From contig JAITYX010000009.1 in the NCBI GenBank assembly GCA_021018815.1, positions 6,884,501 through 6,948,500 on the forward strand: a DNA stretch of 64,000 bases, written 5' to 3'. Positions within the stretch are counted from its first letter, which is position 1. Every line of letters begins with the position of its first letter. Made by a program: the position numbers and the translations under genes. Below, piece by piece: positions 11,168 through 23,841 of this stretch. This DNA is from Talinum fruticosum. Taxonomy: Eukaryota; Streptophyta; Magnoliopsida; Caryophyllales; Talinaceae. A model generated the notes under the pieces. The model was not told the DNA's origin, did no database searches, and saw only the letters and a program-made list of their open reading frames with translations.

Positions 11168-13431
11168 TGTTAAGCTTGTCGTACAGCAACAAATTAAACC
11201 ACTACTTAAACTTATAATAAACAATATAGCAAGGGCAAGTAGGGATCGAATCCACGAGGAAAGATATAATAACATGCAAGTTTTAATCTAATTAAATTTA
11301 CTACTCTTAAAAACAAAATAGAAAATATAAATTAAAATCAATAACTAAAATTCATAGAAAATTATCTAATAACTAAATAAATAATTTATACAGAATAATA
11401 AAACTACAATAACCCAGACATATTTTTGTATATTTTTTAGAATAATTAAAACAGAAAACTAAAGCAGAAAATAAACAAATTCTAAAACAGAAAATTAAAT
11501 AAGTAAAATTCTGCACTAAAATAATTACGAAAATAAATACTAAAATTACCCAGAATAATAATACTAATTTTCTAAACCTAACCAGACCCTAAAAATATAA
11601 AAACAAAATTTAAAATCTAATTTACGAATTTATTTTATTAAAAACCTGCAGTAATTAAATTCAAGAATTAAATCTGAAAAAATATCAAATTAATTCCAAA
11701 AATTCTAAAATTTAATCACAGCAAACTAGGACTCTATCTAAACCCTAAAAGAAAATAAAACAAGAAAAATAACAAAAGAAACTATTTTAAAACTAATTTC
11801 TAACAAACTGACTCAAAAATAAGAAACACTAACAGAAAATTAATTCTGAAAATTAAAATATATAAAGACTCAAAATTAAATTAAAATAAAATTACTAAAA
11901 CTAACCTAAAATACTGATCTTTAGGGGGGTAACGAAATTAATAATAAAAGACTATATATTTATAAATAAAAATTGACAAACTAAAGAAAATAACTAAAAA
12001 CAAACAAATAATTATCAAAAATAGCAAATTTATAAAAACACTTAGTATAATCTATATCCACCATGAAAATTATTATTTATCATTAACACACAAATTGATC
12101 TACCCATGAGCTAAACTGTAGAAGACAACCACTAGCGGATCTTCCCGTTTTTCCTTAGTTATTAGTTTACTTAGGCCTAGCCCTAATATAAACCCTACTA
12201 ATATTGATAACCCTAGCACTAGCACTAGAATTTAATCAAATTAGAGCATTAAGTATTAGAAAAACATCATCTAGCACCTAATAACCAATCTACTAGCAAA
12301 TTGATTTAAGAAGGATCTATGATAATTTCCTAATTAAAAGAGATGGGTATGAGCCATCCATGATTAACTAGGGTGATACTTATGTCTAAAAGATCAAGCA
12401 ATTACGTACTTAAACCCTCTAAACTATCACATGAATTTATATAAAACTAAATAGCGTGCACTCTAATTAATTAGACATAAATTCATAAACATTAAACACA
12501 AATTATCATAGAATCATGGATCAAATCAATAAGACAATAAAAATCAAAACTTTGTTTCAAAATAAATAATTTAACATGGCTTCAATGAGATTATACTAAG
12601 TATAAGAAAAACTACTCAAACATAATGTAATTTGGGACACATAAACTAACTAAAAATATCATCTTTAATATCGAACTAATAATAAAAATAGAGTCTTTAA
12701 AATAAAAATTACAATAATAATAATACCATAATAATCCTTGCCATGGTGATGATCGGGAAGGTGATGAGGAGGATTATGATGATGATGGGTGATTAAGGGG
12801 AGAAGTGGAGGGTGATTGATGATGAATATATGAAGTTGTGGGTGGCGTGAGGTACAAAGGTGGGTAGCAAGGATGATGTGTGGGCAGCGAAGGAAGTGCC
12901 GGCGCATGCAAGGAATGAGCAGCGAAGGGAGGTTTGTGACAGCGAAGGAAGCAGCGAGAGATGGGCGGCCGGTGTGTGGGCTGTGGGAGAAAGGGGCTGG
13001 GCGGCCAGCAAGAGGCAGCAAGGGTCGCGGCAGCAGTCACGAAGGGGTGTGGGCAGCAAGGGAAAGAGGTGGTGAGTGTGTGTGGGTCCTCCCTCCATGA
13101 TGATAATAAGTAGTATATATAGGGTGAAAGAGTTAGGGTTTATTTCTCTTTCTTCTCTTCTAAGTTTCCCTTTTCTATTCCACTTAGGATTTCCTAAAAT
13201 ATAATATCCTAAAATAAATATTTTATTACATATTATATTTATGGACCGACTTCATATATTTTCTTGGATGCTTGTCGGTAGCTAAAAATCCACTTTTAAC
13301 GACTTTTCTTCTCTTCCCCACTTTATTCGATAATTACCTATAAATAGACAAAATAGAATAAATTAGATAAAATAAACTATATAATATAAACTCAATAACT
13401 ACTAAAAATACGTATAAAATACAACTTAACA
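11168..13431 (-). repeat. 5' LTR of the TR-GAG element
   Basis: 2264 bp, near-identical partner of 5776-8040. The right boundary is set where homology to the other LTR stops and the envelope-like ORF of element A resumes (13432). It has the same TATA-like box and G-rich leader. Confidence 0.95.
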
Positions 13432-13800
13432 CAGCCCCCTCCAGCCACTCGAGGTCCCAAGGGAAGAACCCCTTGATCCACTTTCTCCGGGTCGACCACT
13501 CGGAGCCGAGCCCCGAGGACAATTCCGGTTCTCCCTTCGCCGCGCTCAAGCACATCGTCAAGATCATATCAGCGCCGGTGCACCTCCGCCTCCACTCGAA
13601 ATCCCCCATCCCTCGTAGGAGCCATGCACTCGAGTCACAATTCCTCGGTGTCTCCGTTTTTCTGTTTTATTTTTGTTTCTGTCCGGACATCTCGGTTGTA
13701 TTCATTGTTCCTTTTCTCCCTTTCTTTTCTTGTTGTATTGTTTTTTCTGAAAGGCAAGGGGAGAACTAGAGTTAGAAATTGGTTGTCTTATTTAGGGGAG
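13432..13800 (+). pseudogene. Envelope-like ORF of element A, right part (C-terminus)
   Basis: Continues the ORF interrupted at 5775. Plus-strand reading gives REEPLDPLSPGRPL, then a PSPRSSTSSRSY-like segment in a neighbouring frame. These match the C-terminus of the minus-strand copy N (DEPLDDLVPGRPL and PPSPGSSTSSRSY near 56600-56700). The match on both sides of the gypsy element proves a nested insertion. After about 13650 the sequence becomes T-rich untranslated DNA. Confidence 0.75.
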
Positions 13801-14044
13801 TTTTTCCGCCCTTCTTGAAATTTTAATGAAGCAATGCATTTCTCTATTATCTTCTAAGTTCGGTTTTGCCTTGCTTTATTTTCCGAGTTAATGTTGAAAG
13901 CATACGTTATTTTATTTTGCTCGATATACTATATATTGCTTCGATTTATTCAGTATGTCTTACTCACACGAACCACTCCGAATCATTTTTTCTCTAACAA
14001 AGTTTCTGTTTAAGTATGGAATGCCTTTCATCAAAAGGGGAGAT
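13801..14044 (+). other. 3' untranslated region and polypurine tract of element A
   Basis: A/T-rich non-coding sequence ending in CATCAAAAGGGGAGAT (14029-14044), the polypurine tract directly before the LTR. Related tracts precede the LTRs at 52278 (plus) and 56024 (minus). Confidence 0.75.
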
Positions 14045-15604
14045 TGAAGACTCGGACATTTCTCAATGCATTTCGAGTTGCACTAAACAAGTCGGTATAA
14101 CAACCCCATGCTTTTAGAGTTTTGATTCCAAGGCATTCTCGGTATCACGTAAACTCCTTTGAGTAAAATAAGTATCTTTCCGAGTGATACATCGTTTACT
14201 TAGTACTTTTGTTGCTTATCTGTTTTTGACTCGGAAAAATGGTTCTTTATTCCGAGTCCATCTTCACTCAGATTTATCGCGGACTAATGTTTCGTCTTTT
14301 TCTCACTCGAACCTTACTTCGTCTACAAGCTCTATTTATGTTAGAGTAAATCTCCTTAGTCCGTTTCATGCTTAGTCTATATCATGTTTTTCTCACTCGA
14401 TATTCTTTATAGAACTTGCTCTATCGCTTAGACTAAGTCGGATGGAATTCCGAGTATCATGGATATTGGAATCGAAGATTCCTCTTCATTTCGACTCGGA
14501 TAATCAATTGCGTAATTATCATAATTATTTTATTATTTGTGTCTAACTTCGGACCAAAGTATTTTATGCTTTGAGAACCAGAATTGATTTACTTTTGTAG
14601 GTTATTCATTCGAGGATACACCTTTTTCAAACTACAAAAGTAGCCGAGCTCGAACGTCAAATCACCAGCGAGATATGGCTTTTCACCTTCCTCGCTTTAG
14701 TCCCGGAAGATTGTGTCGAAGTCGTCCGCTTCCATATCCGGAAAACCTGAACGCTAAGCTTAACGGTGGTTTCCACCTCATTTTTCAAGACACAACCGAT
14801 GGTTTTGGGACTTCCAAGAGAGTTAAACCGTTGTCCAACGTTCATATTTCAACGGATACTTTCGAGTGACTCGGAAAACTCTTATCAACGGTCACGAGAG
14901 GACTCTCGGTCAGCGAGATGAAGATAACGGCTACTCGCCTGGTCATCTATAAATAGAAGCCACTTCACAAGACTTGAAGATTACCGAATCTATTTGTTAA
15001 TACACATACTTGAGAAAAGTCATTGTATTTACTCTCAATCTTCTACTTACAACTCCCATTCCGTAATTCATTACTTTCGAGTTGTAAGGTCTTGTACTCG
15101 ATTACAAACTCTTCTTACATTCTTTGTAAGGTCCCTTGACTAAGCTGTAAAGGTTAATTCAGCTTAGTTGTCCCTAGCTGTAAGGGTTATCTCAGCTAGG
15201 AAGTACTAGATCGGATAAGGTAACTTCGAGTCTAGGAAAACTTGTATAGAGTTGTCCAAGGGAGCAACTCGGGTTCGATCAGTTCACGGTATTTTGTGGA
15301 CTCAAAATAGTGGATTTGACTTCGTGTCTAGATTGACACGGACCGTGGTTTTCTGCCCCGGGAGGGTTTCCACGTAAAATCTAAAGTGTCTTCTTTCCGA
15401 GTTCATTCTAGACTCGGATCGCTTTCTTGCTCTTGTTTCTTTTGATTCGTTGCTTTACGAGTCCAATCTTTTCGACTTTGTTTATAGACTCGAAACCGCC
15501 TTTGTCTCTTTTCTAAGAAAAAGAGTGTGTTTTCAAAAAGAATTTTCTATCACCCTATTCACCCCCTCTAGGGTGACTCGAGACTCTCCCCGAGCAAACC
15601 TTCA
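14045..15604 (+). repeat. 3' LTR of SIRE-like element A (1560 bp)
   Basis: Begins TGAAGACTCGG directly after the polypurine tract and ends GAGCAAACCTTCA, with TGAAG/CTTCA inverted termini. A TATA box (CTATAAATAG) lies at about 14947-14956. The last ~50 bp contain the box ATTCACCCCCTCTAGGGTGA, shared with LTRs B, C and D. LTRs B, C and F belong to the same subfamily. Confidence 0.92.
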
Positions 15605-16136
15605 TGCTTTACTTTGGGGCAGCACACAAACCCATTTTCTTTAGGTCGGTCCATACCCGGTCAGCGGTTAGGATTAACGTTTGGCTGGCGCAATGCATAA
15701 TGCCTTGATGAGTGGTAAACGCTACATTTCATCTTTAGCGTCCAACCGAGACACGAAGCTCAACAAGTACGTACGACGTCGTGTTGGCCGGCGCCGTGCT
15801 TCGAAGAATTTTTGCCAAAGTGCTAATTTTTTCTCCAAGTGTCCAACCGAGACATGGAAGCCAACCGCATAAAACGACATAGTACAAGGACGGTGCCGCG
15901 CTCCAGGGAATTTTTTCACTAAAGCGCTACATGTTACTCCGGTGATAGCTGAAGCACGGAAGACTATTTTTCCGGACGACGTCGTTTTGAGGTCAGCACC
16001 ACGATCCTCGGCTCTTCCCAAGGGAATTCCAGTTCAAGGTGATTTGGTCTTATTTTTCCGATTTTTGGGCCAATTTATTTCTACATTTTGGACAACTATT
16101 TGGCTCGCTTTTAGGTCTTTTTGTGACCTACTCTTT

Positions 16137-16152
16137 TCTCTATAAATAGAGA
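16137..16152 (+). promoter_or_regulatory. TATA box in LTR-type sequence I
   Basis: TCTATAAATAGAGAGC, near-identical to the box of LTR H, and followed in both by a transcript leader beginning AGAGAGC. It probably marks the U3/R boundary. Confidence 0.5.
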
Positions 16153-16721
16153 GCTTAGCTTCTCATTGGGAGAGAGGTCAATAGCCTAGCTCACATTGCT
16201 GAAATTTAGATGAGAGCTACTCGAATGCTTCACGGTATTCCGATCTCTTGGCTCATTTTCAGCTAACCCTCACTACAATACCATAATTTCATTGGATCTC
16301 CTAACCTTCGTCATCTTTATACATCATTGTACCTCCACCAAACTTAACAAAAAGCCACTCGTGAGTACTTGTTCATCCACCGTCACACATCCAAATCCGG
16401 TTTTAGATCAAGATCAACAAGTGGGCCAACCTAAGGGAGTTCAATTCCTTTGCAGCCTATAATGGTTTATTTAATAATCACATTTAATTCCTCCTCGCTC
16501 ACTCGTAATTTATTTTTATCGCTTTCATTTCCATTATTCTATACTCGCTTTTTACCGCTTTCCTTTATTGCTTTCTTAGTTGTTTTACAACTTTATTCAT
16601 GTGTCTTGGTTGATTTAAATTCTTGTATTCATATGTTGTATGCTTGCTTGAAACACACTTTGTTAAACTCATATCTCAAATTAGTAAACGCCGTCGTTGA
16701 CTGGGCGAAATAAAAGGGCTT

Positions 16722-19700
16722 ATCCCTACATTTCGTACTTTTTTCCTCGAATCTAGATTCTCGATTCTAGACCGATGGAGTCAACTTTTAAATCTCGATT
16801 AATAAAACTACCAATCATTACTCCGATTAACTGTTTCAAATTAAATTACAAAATCGAAATATGAATAAGAGGTGCATCCCCATTTCTAATGAACTTTCAA
16901 AATTGTCTCCGAAAATAATCTTAAAAAAAAAAGAAACCCGAGATTCGTGGGAAAACTTCGGCTCTTTCTCGGCCTACATTTCGTACTTTTGCCCCTCGAT
17001 CCGCATTCTCGATTCTAGACCGATGGAGTCAACTTTTAAATCTCTTTCAGCTCGGTTTTCCCGGACTAAGATTAGAAGAGTGTTAAGTTTATTTCTAACT
17101 TCTTAAGTGATGGATCGAGATTGATCCCCTTAGTCACGACCCAAGGCTAACGCCGGTGATCGTACGATGCTAGCTCTTGCCAAGCACTCGGATAGTTATT
17201 GGGCAAGGCTTTTGTCCAAGCCAATGTTTCGACACTACTTTGGTCCAAAATCCTTGCGGCATAATTCAATAAAAGTTTTTCTTATTTTCCTAAATTATTA
17301 AATAATATCCCGAGGCTTTTAAAAATAATTTCCAAATTAGATTAATAAAACTACCAATCATTACTCCGATTAATTTGTTTCAAGTTAAATTACAAAACCA
17401 GAAATCTTAATAAGAGGTGCATCCCCATTTGTAATGAACTTTCAAAATCTTCTCCGAACAAAATCTTAAAAAAAACACACCCGACAATCGTAGGAAAACT
17501 TCAGCCCTTTTTCGTAGGAAAACTTAAGCCACTCGGTTCTTATAAGATACCCCTTTGATGAACCGGCGTCTGCAGTATCGGTTAGCCTGATGTAGGCTTG
17601 GCTATTCTGAGTCAATTGTTGTGTTGACCTACTAAGTCATATGATAAGCATAATATCTTTTCGGTTAATCTATGTTTGTACTTTTGCCTACATTTCGTAC
17701 TTTTGCCCTCGAATCTAGATTCTCGATTCTAGACCGATGGAATAAACTTTTAAGTCTCTTTGAAGCTTAGTTTTCCCATAATAAGATTAGAAGAGTCTTA
17801 ATTTTTTATTTATGTTAGTTTTTATTTCTCCAAACGGATTCGCAACTCCCCACTATTTCCTTAATTTCTCTCTTAATTTCTCTAAAGTACACCTTGGCAT
17901 TTCGATTTAAAATAGCAAGAAATAAATTTTATTTCTAACATCGTAAGTGATGGATCGAGACCGATCCCCTCGAGTCACAGCCCAAGGCTAACGCCGGTGA
18001 TCGTAGAGTGCTGGCTCTTACCAAGCACCGGATAGTTATTGGGCAAGGCTTTTGTCCAAGCCGGTGTTTTCACACTCGTTTTCATCCAAAATCCTTGCGG
18101 CATAACCGAATAAAAGTTTTTCTTATTTTCCTAAATTATGAAATAATATCCCGAGGCTTTTAAAAATAATTTCCAAATTAGATTAATAAAACTACCAATC
18201 ATTACTCCGATTAATCTGTTTCAAATTAAATTACAAAATCAAAAATCTTAATAAGAGGTGCATCTCTATTTGTAATGAACTTTCAAAATCGTCTCCGAAT
18301 AGAATCTTAAAAAAAAAAAACAGACCCGACAATCGTAGGAAAACTTCGGCCCTTTTTCGGCCTCTCAGCCCAGTGGGGCGGCCTAGCCAAGCCGCTGGTT
18401 CTTATAACATACCCCTTTGATGAACCGGCGCTGCGTATGGGTTAGCCTGATGTAGGTTTGGCTATTCCGAGTCAATTGTTGTGTTGACCTACTTAGTCAT
18501 ATGATGAGGATAATATCTTTTCGGTTAATCTATGTTTGTACTTGTGCCTACATTTCGTACTTTTGCCCCTAAATTTGGATTCTCGATTCTAGACCGATGG
18601 AGTCAACTTTTTAAATCTCTTTCAAGCTTAGTTTTCCCATACTAAGATTAGAAGAGTCTTAAGTTTTTCTTTATGTTAGTTTTTATTTCTCAAAACTTAT
18701 TCGCAACTCCCCATTATTTTCCTTAATTTCTCTAAAGTACACCTTGGCATTTCTAATTTAAAATAGCAAGAAATAAATTTTATTTCTAACATCTTAAGTA
18801 ATGGATCGAGACCGATCCCCTCGGTCACGCCGAAGACTAACGCCGGTGATCGTACGAGTGCTGGCTCTTACCAAGACTCGGATAGTTATTGGGCAAGGCT
18901 TTTGTCCAAGCCAATGTTTTCACACTATTTTGGTCCAAAATCCTTGCGCATAATTGAATAAAAGTTTTTCTTAACTTCCTAAATTATGAAATAATATCCC
19001 GAGGCTTTTAAAAATAATTTCCAAATTAGATTAATAAAACTACCGATCAGTACTCGATTAATCTACTTTAAATTAAATTACAAAATCGAAATCTGAATAA
19101 GAGGTGCATCCCCATTTCTAATGAACATTCAAAATCGTCTCCGAATAGAATGTTAAAAAATAAAAAATAAAAAAGACCTGACTTTTTTCTCAAAACTTCG
19201 GCCCTTTTTCAACCTTTACGCCTGCGGGCAGTCGAGCCAAGCCACTCGGTTCTTATAACATACCCCTTTAATGGACCGGCGCCTGCATATGGGTTAGCCT
19301 GACGTCGGCTTGGCTATTCCGAGTCACTTGTTGTGTTGACCTACTTAGTAATATGATTAGCATAGTAACTTTTCGGTTAATCTATGTTTGTTCTTTTGCC
19401 TACATTTCGTACTTTTGCCTCCGAATCTGGATTCTCGATTCTAAACTCGTTGGAGTCAACTTTTAAATCTCTTTCAAGCTTAGTTTTCCCATACTAAGAT
19501 TAGAAGAGTCTTAGTTTTTTATTTATGTTAGTTGTTATTTCTCAAAATTGATTCGCAACTCCCCATTATTTCCTTAATTTCTTTAAAGTACACCTTGGCA
19601 TTTCTAATTTAAAATAGCAGGAAATAAATTTTATTTGTAACATCTTAAGTGATTGATCAAGACCGATCCCCTCAGTCACAGCCCAATGCTAACGCCGGTG

Positions 19701-20216
19701 ATCGTACATTGCTGGCTTTGGCCAGCATTGGATAGTAATTGGGCAAGGCTTTTGTCCAAGCCAATGTTTTCACACTTGTTTTGGTCCAAAATCCTTGCAA
19801 CATAATTGAATTAAAGTTTTCCTTTTTTAATAATATCTTGAGGCTCTTAAAAATAATTTCTAAATTAGATTAATAAAACTACCAATCATTACTCCGATTA
19901 ACTTGTTTCAAATTAAATTACAAAATTAGAAATATGAATAAGAGGTGCATCCCCATTTCTAATGAACTTTCAAAATCATCTGCGAAAAGAATCTTAAAAA
20001 AAGAGACCTGACTTTCGTGGAAAAATTCGGCCCTTTTCGGCCTCTCGCCCGTGGGCGGCTGAGCCAAGCCACCGGTTCTTATAACATACCCCTTTCATGG
20101 ACCGGTGCCTGCCTATGGGTTAGCCTCGATGTAGGCTGGGCGGTTACGAGTCGGTTGTTGTGTTGACCTACTTAGTAATATGATAAGCATAATATCTTTT
20201 CGGTTAATCTATGTTT
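16722..20216 (+). repeat. Tandem array, ~850-bp unit, about four complete copies
   Basis: The anchor GGATCGAGACCGATCCCCT (with variants) recurs at about 17110, 17952, 18801 and 19652. GGTTAATCTATGTTTGT recurs at about 17661, 18518, 19375 and 20203. Spacings are about 840-857 bp. A fifth, internally deleted unit starts the array (about 16722-16975). Copies differ by small indels, many in or next to CG dinucleotides. Each unit corresponds to one downstream module of LTR H. Confidence 0.88.
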
Positions 20217-21852
20217 GTCAACTTAAAAATTTATTCGCTATCTAAATCCTCTATTTAATTGCCCCTTTTGCAGGATTTGATTGATTATATATGGCCCGTG
20301 TCACTTAGGTTTGAATTTACCCCATGGATCTTTCATATGAGCTCGAATTTTTTACGGATCATGTTGTCTTGTCTTAAGTTTTTAAGTTTTTTAGACTTAC
20401 TTTTTTATTCAATGCTCTTGATATCCTTGTTTGGTATATTAGGACGTTATGCACGGCTCATAGATGTTGTTCATCCACGACTACAAAAATGATTTTTAAC
20501 AACGTGCCTTTAACGAGGTTATATTGAAAACCGTTCTAAAAAGTAATGCGGTAGCATTTTTGTATATAAGCGGTCTTTTATAACATCTATGATTACGGTT
20601 TTTAATTGAACCGTCGAGCATAGGTGGAAATGTCCACTTTTAACTACAGTTCTCGAAAGAAGTAATAGTTGTTCTATTATTATGGTTCTTTCATTGAACC
20701 GTAATCAAAAGTCTTCGAAATATAAAAAACCACGACTAGTCTACCACCTTCGATCTATTCTCTCTACTCTCATTGTCACTATCGTTGTCACTCTCATCTC
20801 TCTGCTCTTTCTCTCTCCACTTGCTCTCCTCTCTCTCGCTCTCTACTATTTCCTTGTCATCATTGCTACGCTCCGGCGTGACGTCGTCACGACTCTTCTC
20901 TCTACTCTCTGCTCGGTGCTTTCATCTCTCGCTACTCACTCTCGTCATTGTTGCTACTCCCTCTCTCACACTCTCGCCGTCATACCAAAGGTAGGTATGT
21001 AACTCATCTCTCGCTCTCTTATTTTGTATTCTACTCTCCTTGCTCACTCTCTCAACATTAGCATGCTAAGTAGCGTTTAGGGTTTAGGGTTTTAACGAGT
21101 AGCATACTAAATAAGGTTTAGGGTTTTAGTGTTTCAGCGAGTGGCATGCTTGGAAAAGAGTTAAAAGCTGGTATTTTCTCATTTATTGTCGTATTGAACT
21201 TTTTTATGGTCCTCTAGCATTGCCACATAGTAATGAAATTTCCTAGATGTATTGGTCTTTTCCATTTCACTTTCAAGTGCTCTTAAGTTGTGTACATGGC
21301 GCTAGACATGTATTCGGACATGTGCCTATATTTTTACTAAAAGGTTATTGTTAACATGTGTGGTAAGTTGTTAACGAGAAGGAATAAAATGAAGAAATTA
21401 TAAGAGCCAATTTAGTCGCCTAATCTATTGCTTGACTATCCTCTTTGTAGATATGTAGAATAATATCATTGTCACATTGCATATATGAAAAATCTTGATA
21501 TATTAGATAAGCATATGAATATGTCGAGGCTTGATTTTATATCTCAATGACAGAATAAAGTATCGAACGTCACTTTCAATGTGAAAATTTCATTAATTAT
21601 CCGAAATTGGTGCTTAAAAACTATTTTGATGTTTTGTTGCTTTTGTCACAAGTATGAATGAAGTCCTTTGAATTTGATTCTTTATTATTTGGTTGTTCAT
21701 GGTTGGGCTATGTATGCATTGGAATAGCACGGGACACAACTCATTGGCTGAAGTAAAGTATGTTATATCCTTCCTTCAAAGCTAACTTGTATAATTTCTC
21801 ATTGTATAAAAAGGATCCTTCCCTAAGCATAAAGAAGTGAAGGGGATGAACA

Positions 21853-22740
21853 ATGATGAACAAGGAGAAGTTGGCATGTACTAGAGACGATCCAACTCTC
21901 CTTCCATGGGTCCAATTCAACAAGCACCATAATGTTGTAGATGATCACGCAACTCGGTTTATTAGCTATGTTGGTGCGGCAACCCACACACACGTGAACA
22001 TCAACTACGAAGTTGGGGTACAGTCCCCAATTCGGTTAAGGATAAGCTTTGGAATGAAATACATGTAAATACACTACATCTTAACTTAGAATTGAAACTT
22101 ATTTAAAATGTTTAATATGTACTAATTCATGTCATTCTTATGTTTCAGCAAACATTCATCTTGGATGTTAAAGATCCGATCCGCCTTTGGTGAGACACAA
22201 GACCCTAATGTCAGCAATAGGAAAGTTCGAAACTTTATGTCTAATATTACCGTTATTTTGGTTTACCAAACAAAAGATATTAAGGCGTAAGGCGGACCAT
22301 GGGAGGTCTACAACTTCATCACCGAGGAGGACTGGAAGACATTTGAAGCATATGTCTCCTCTCCGGAATATAAGGTAATTTATCATTTGTTAGATTTTTT
22401 CAATATGTCTTATTTGCTGATATTGTTGTTGTCTTAGTTACTTGTGCGGGCACGAGGCAAAGCCAACCGGAAGAGGATTAAGAGTAATGCGTATCCCCAT
22501 ACGATGTCCCATAGGGGATACGCGAAGGTGGAGTACAAGTTATACAAGTAGAAGCTTGCACAACTTCAAAGCGGATTCGGTGAAGGCGCATCATCGATAG
22601 CTCATATCTCACTATCGAAAGGGACGAGCTGTGGGTCGAAGGAAGAAATAAGAAAGATGGCATGTTCACTACGACCAAAGTAGAATCTATTGTGCAGCGA
22701 CTCGTATGTTTATTGACTATTTCTTTCATTTATTTTGAGA
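21853..22740 (+). pseudogene. Ptta/En/Spm-type transposase-like remnant in J
   Basis: Split by apparent introns and stops. The clearest part is 22440-22710: KRIKSNAYPHTMSHRGYAKVEY, then after a stop and frame change DELWVEGRNKKDGMFT. This resembles the plant transposase (Ptta/En/Spm, Transposase_24) motif of a PYPHRLSRGGY type followed by a W-x-x-x-R-x-KDG box. The upstream exon-like piece at 21853-22068 (TRDDPTLLPWVQFNKH) is in the expected position but I do not recognise it. Function in the family is transposon-associated DNA binding. Not functional here. Confidence 0.5.
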
Positions 22741-23797
22741 ACTTATCGGTTTTAATATATGAATTGCCCAGATGATAATTTATTTCCTTCTTACAAGAGT
22801 CTTTGTCATAGACCTTGGCTTGAGACGTCGCTGACACTACCGGTTAGAGGGACAAGTTAGCCTTGGCCCTGGAAACATATGAGCATCTCGGTCGTGTTCA
22901 AGCCGTCGGTGGGACGGAGGGGATACTTGAGCACTTTGGGGCAAGGAAGAAGCACCCTGTCTCTTCTAGCCAAGCAAATGTGGAGGAAGTGATGTATCAA
23001 ATGGCCGCCCAAATGTAGTCCCAAATGGCTACAAAGATGGCTGCACATATGGAAGAGCCGAGGGCGGAGATAAAGACCGAAATAAAGGGTCGCCTCGCGG
23101 TGTACTTCAAGCAACATAGGTATCTCGGCACCCAACATGGATGATTTACATCCATTCTCACCCCAAACACCGGCACGTTAGAACGCGAGCTCACCCATCG
23201 ACCAATTCGAACTTATGGTGGAGGTAATTAAGATTTTGCTACCTAATTAGATTTACATGGATGTTTATATTTGACTAATTACTTATGTATACTTGTTGAA
23301 TGAATGGTGTATATTGTGTGATTGTTGTGGAACTCGGCATGCATTTGTTTTGTTTCGGATGAGGGTTGTTATTCTAAGTAAATGTCTACTTTTAAGGGGA
23401 AACTCTGTTTGTTTTTTCCAAGGATTCTTAGATAGTTTAACTTCTCTCTCAAGGGTTATCCCGTGATTGTAATTGTTACGCTAATTCTTATGTAGTTGGA
23501 GCAAGTGCACGCTGGCTTCTCATCACCCTCTAATATATCATGTTATGGCATCGGGTGTTGTTTATCCGTAGAAGCCTGATGTGGTCGTTCACGGGCACCG
23601 CTTTCACCTATTCAGGTGAACGTGAGTGTGAGAGAAGTCATGTAAGGGAAAGGGAATAGTGAGTTGCCGATCCGGTCACTAGACGTCCAAACTATTGACC
23701 AAGCGATCAACACTTTTGTTGATTGGCCTAAGAGTTTGGTCATCCTCTCTACAATAATTCATTTCGAGAATATTGTATTTAATCAGTTGTTAATATC

Positions 23798-23826
23798 ACA
23801 CACATATATATATATATATATATATT
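23798..23826. repeat. CA/TA microsatellite
   Basis: Short CA run passing into about 13 TA units, inside a non-coding part of transposon J. Confidence 0.95.
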
Positions 23827-23841
23827 TCTAATTCGTGTATT

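Larger units (their letters stand above)
5776..13431 (-). mobile_element. Non-autonomous Ty3/gypsy element with gag only (TR-GAG type), nested in element A
   Basis: A complete 7.66-kb LTR element in minus orientation. Two LTRs of about 2.26 kb begin TGTTAAG and end CTTAACA as seen on the plus strand. A primer site next to the right-hand LTR matches plant tRNA-Asp, and a purine-rich tract adjoins the left-hand LTR. The internal region (~3.1 kb) encodes gag only; it stops near the point where protease would begin, so protease, RT, RNase H and integrase are absent. This is the structure described as TR-GAG. It must use enzymes from an autonomous gypsy relative. Both flanks belong to the envelope-like ORF of element A. 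I see no perfect 5-bp target duplication (left gcgac, right cagcc). Confidence 0.9.
1..15604 (+). mobile_element. SIRE/Maximus-like Ty1-copia retrotransposon A (5' end outside window)
   Basis: Plus-strand copia element. Integrase precedes reverse transcriptase, which defines copia rather than gypsy order, and an envelope-like ORF lies between pol and the 3' LTR, as in SIRE/Maximus-type elements. Order seen: gag remnant, protease, GAG-pre-integrase, integrase, RT, RNase H, spacer with TATA box, envelope-like ORF, polypurine tract, 3' LTR. The envelope-like ORF is interrupted by the gypsy element at 5776-13431; homology to the other envelope-like copies continues on both sides of it. Frameshifts and stops break every domain, so the copy is not autonomous. 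The 5' LTR lies to the left of the window. Confidence 0.9.
15605..20473 (+). mobile_element. Long LTR-type sequence I, expanded by an internal tandem array
   Basis: No coding domain seen. Its first 1.1 kb resembles LTR H (45394-47395), including the box CTATAAATAGAGAG at 16137-16152 against the same box at 46083-46097. The ATTTCGTACTTTTGCCC and GACCGATGGAGTC modules found once in H (about 46715-46770) then occur repeatedly here. It lacks the TGTAGACACC start seen in G and H; element A abuts it on the left, so A may have cut off its start. After the array, 20217-20473 is A/T-rich with no recognised feature. Confidence 0.6.

Noticed and set aside
12665..13100. His/Pro-rich ORFs as host proteins
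   Set aside because: They lie inside an LTR and are repeated, with indels, in the other LTR. Listed only as a possible leader ORF.
5776..13431. A segmental duplication of 5.8-8.0 kb at 11.2-13.4 kb
   Set aside because: The two copies have TG...CA-type ends, an adjoining tRNA-Asp primer site, a polypurine tract and gag between them, so they are LTRs.
16722..20216. CRISPR-like regular repeat array
   Set aside because: Units of ~850 bp with no spacers in a plant context. This is tandem duplication of an LTR module.
20682..21002. ORF of 106 codons with Leu/Ser-rich, membrane-like product
   Set aside because: It is the translation of a CTCTCT-rich tract in the subterminal region of transposon J, so low complexity explains it.
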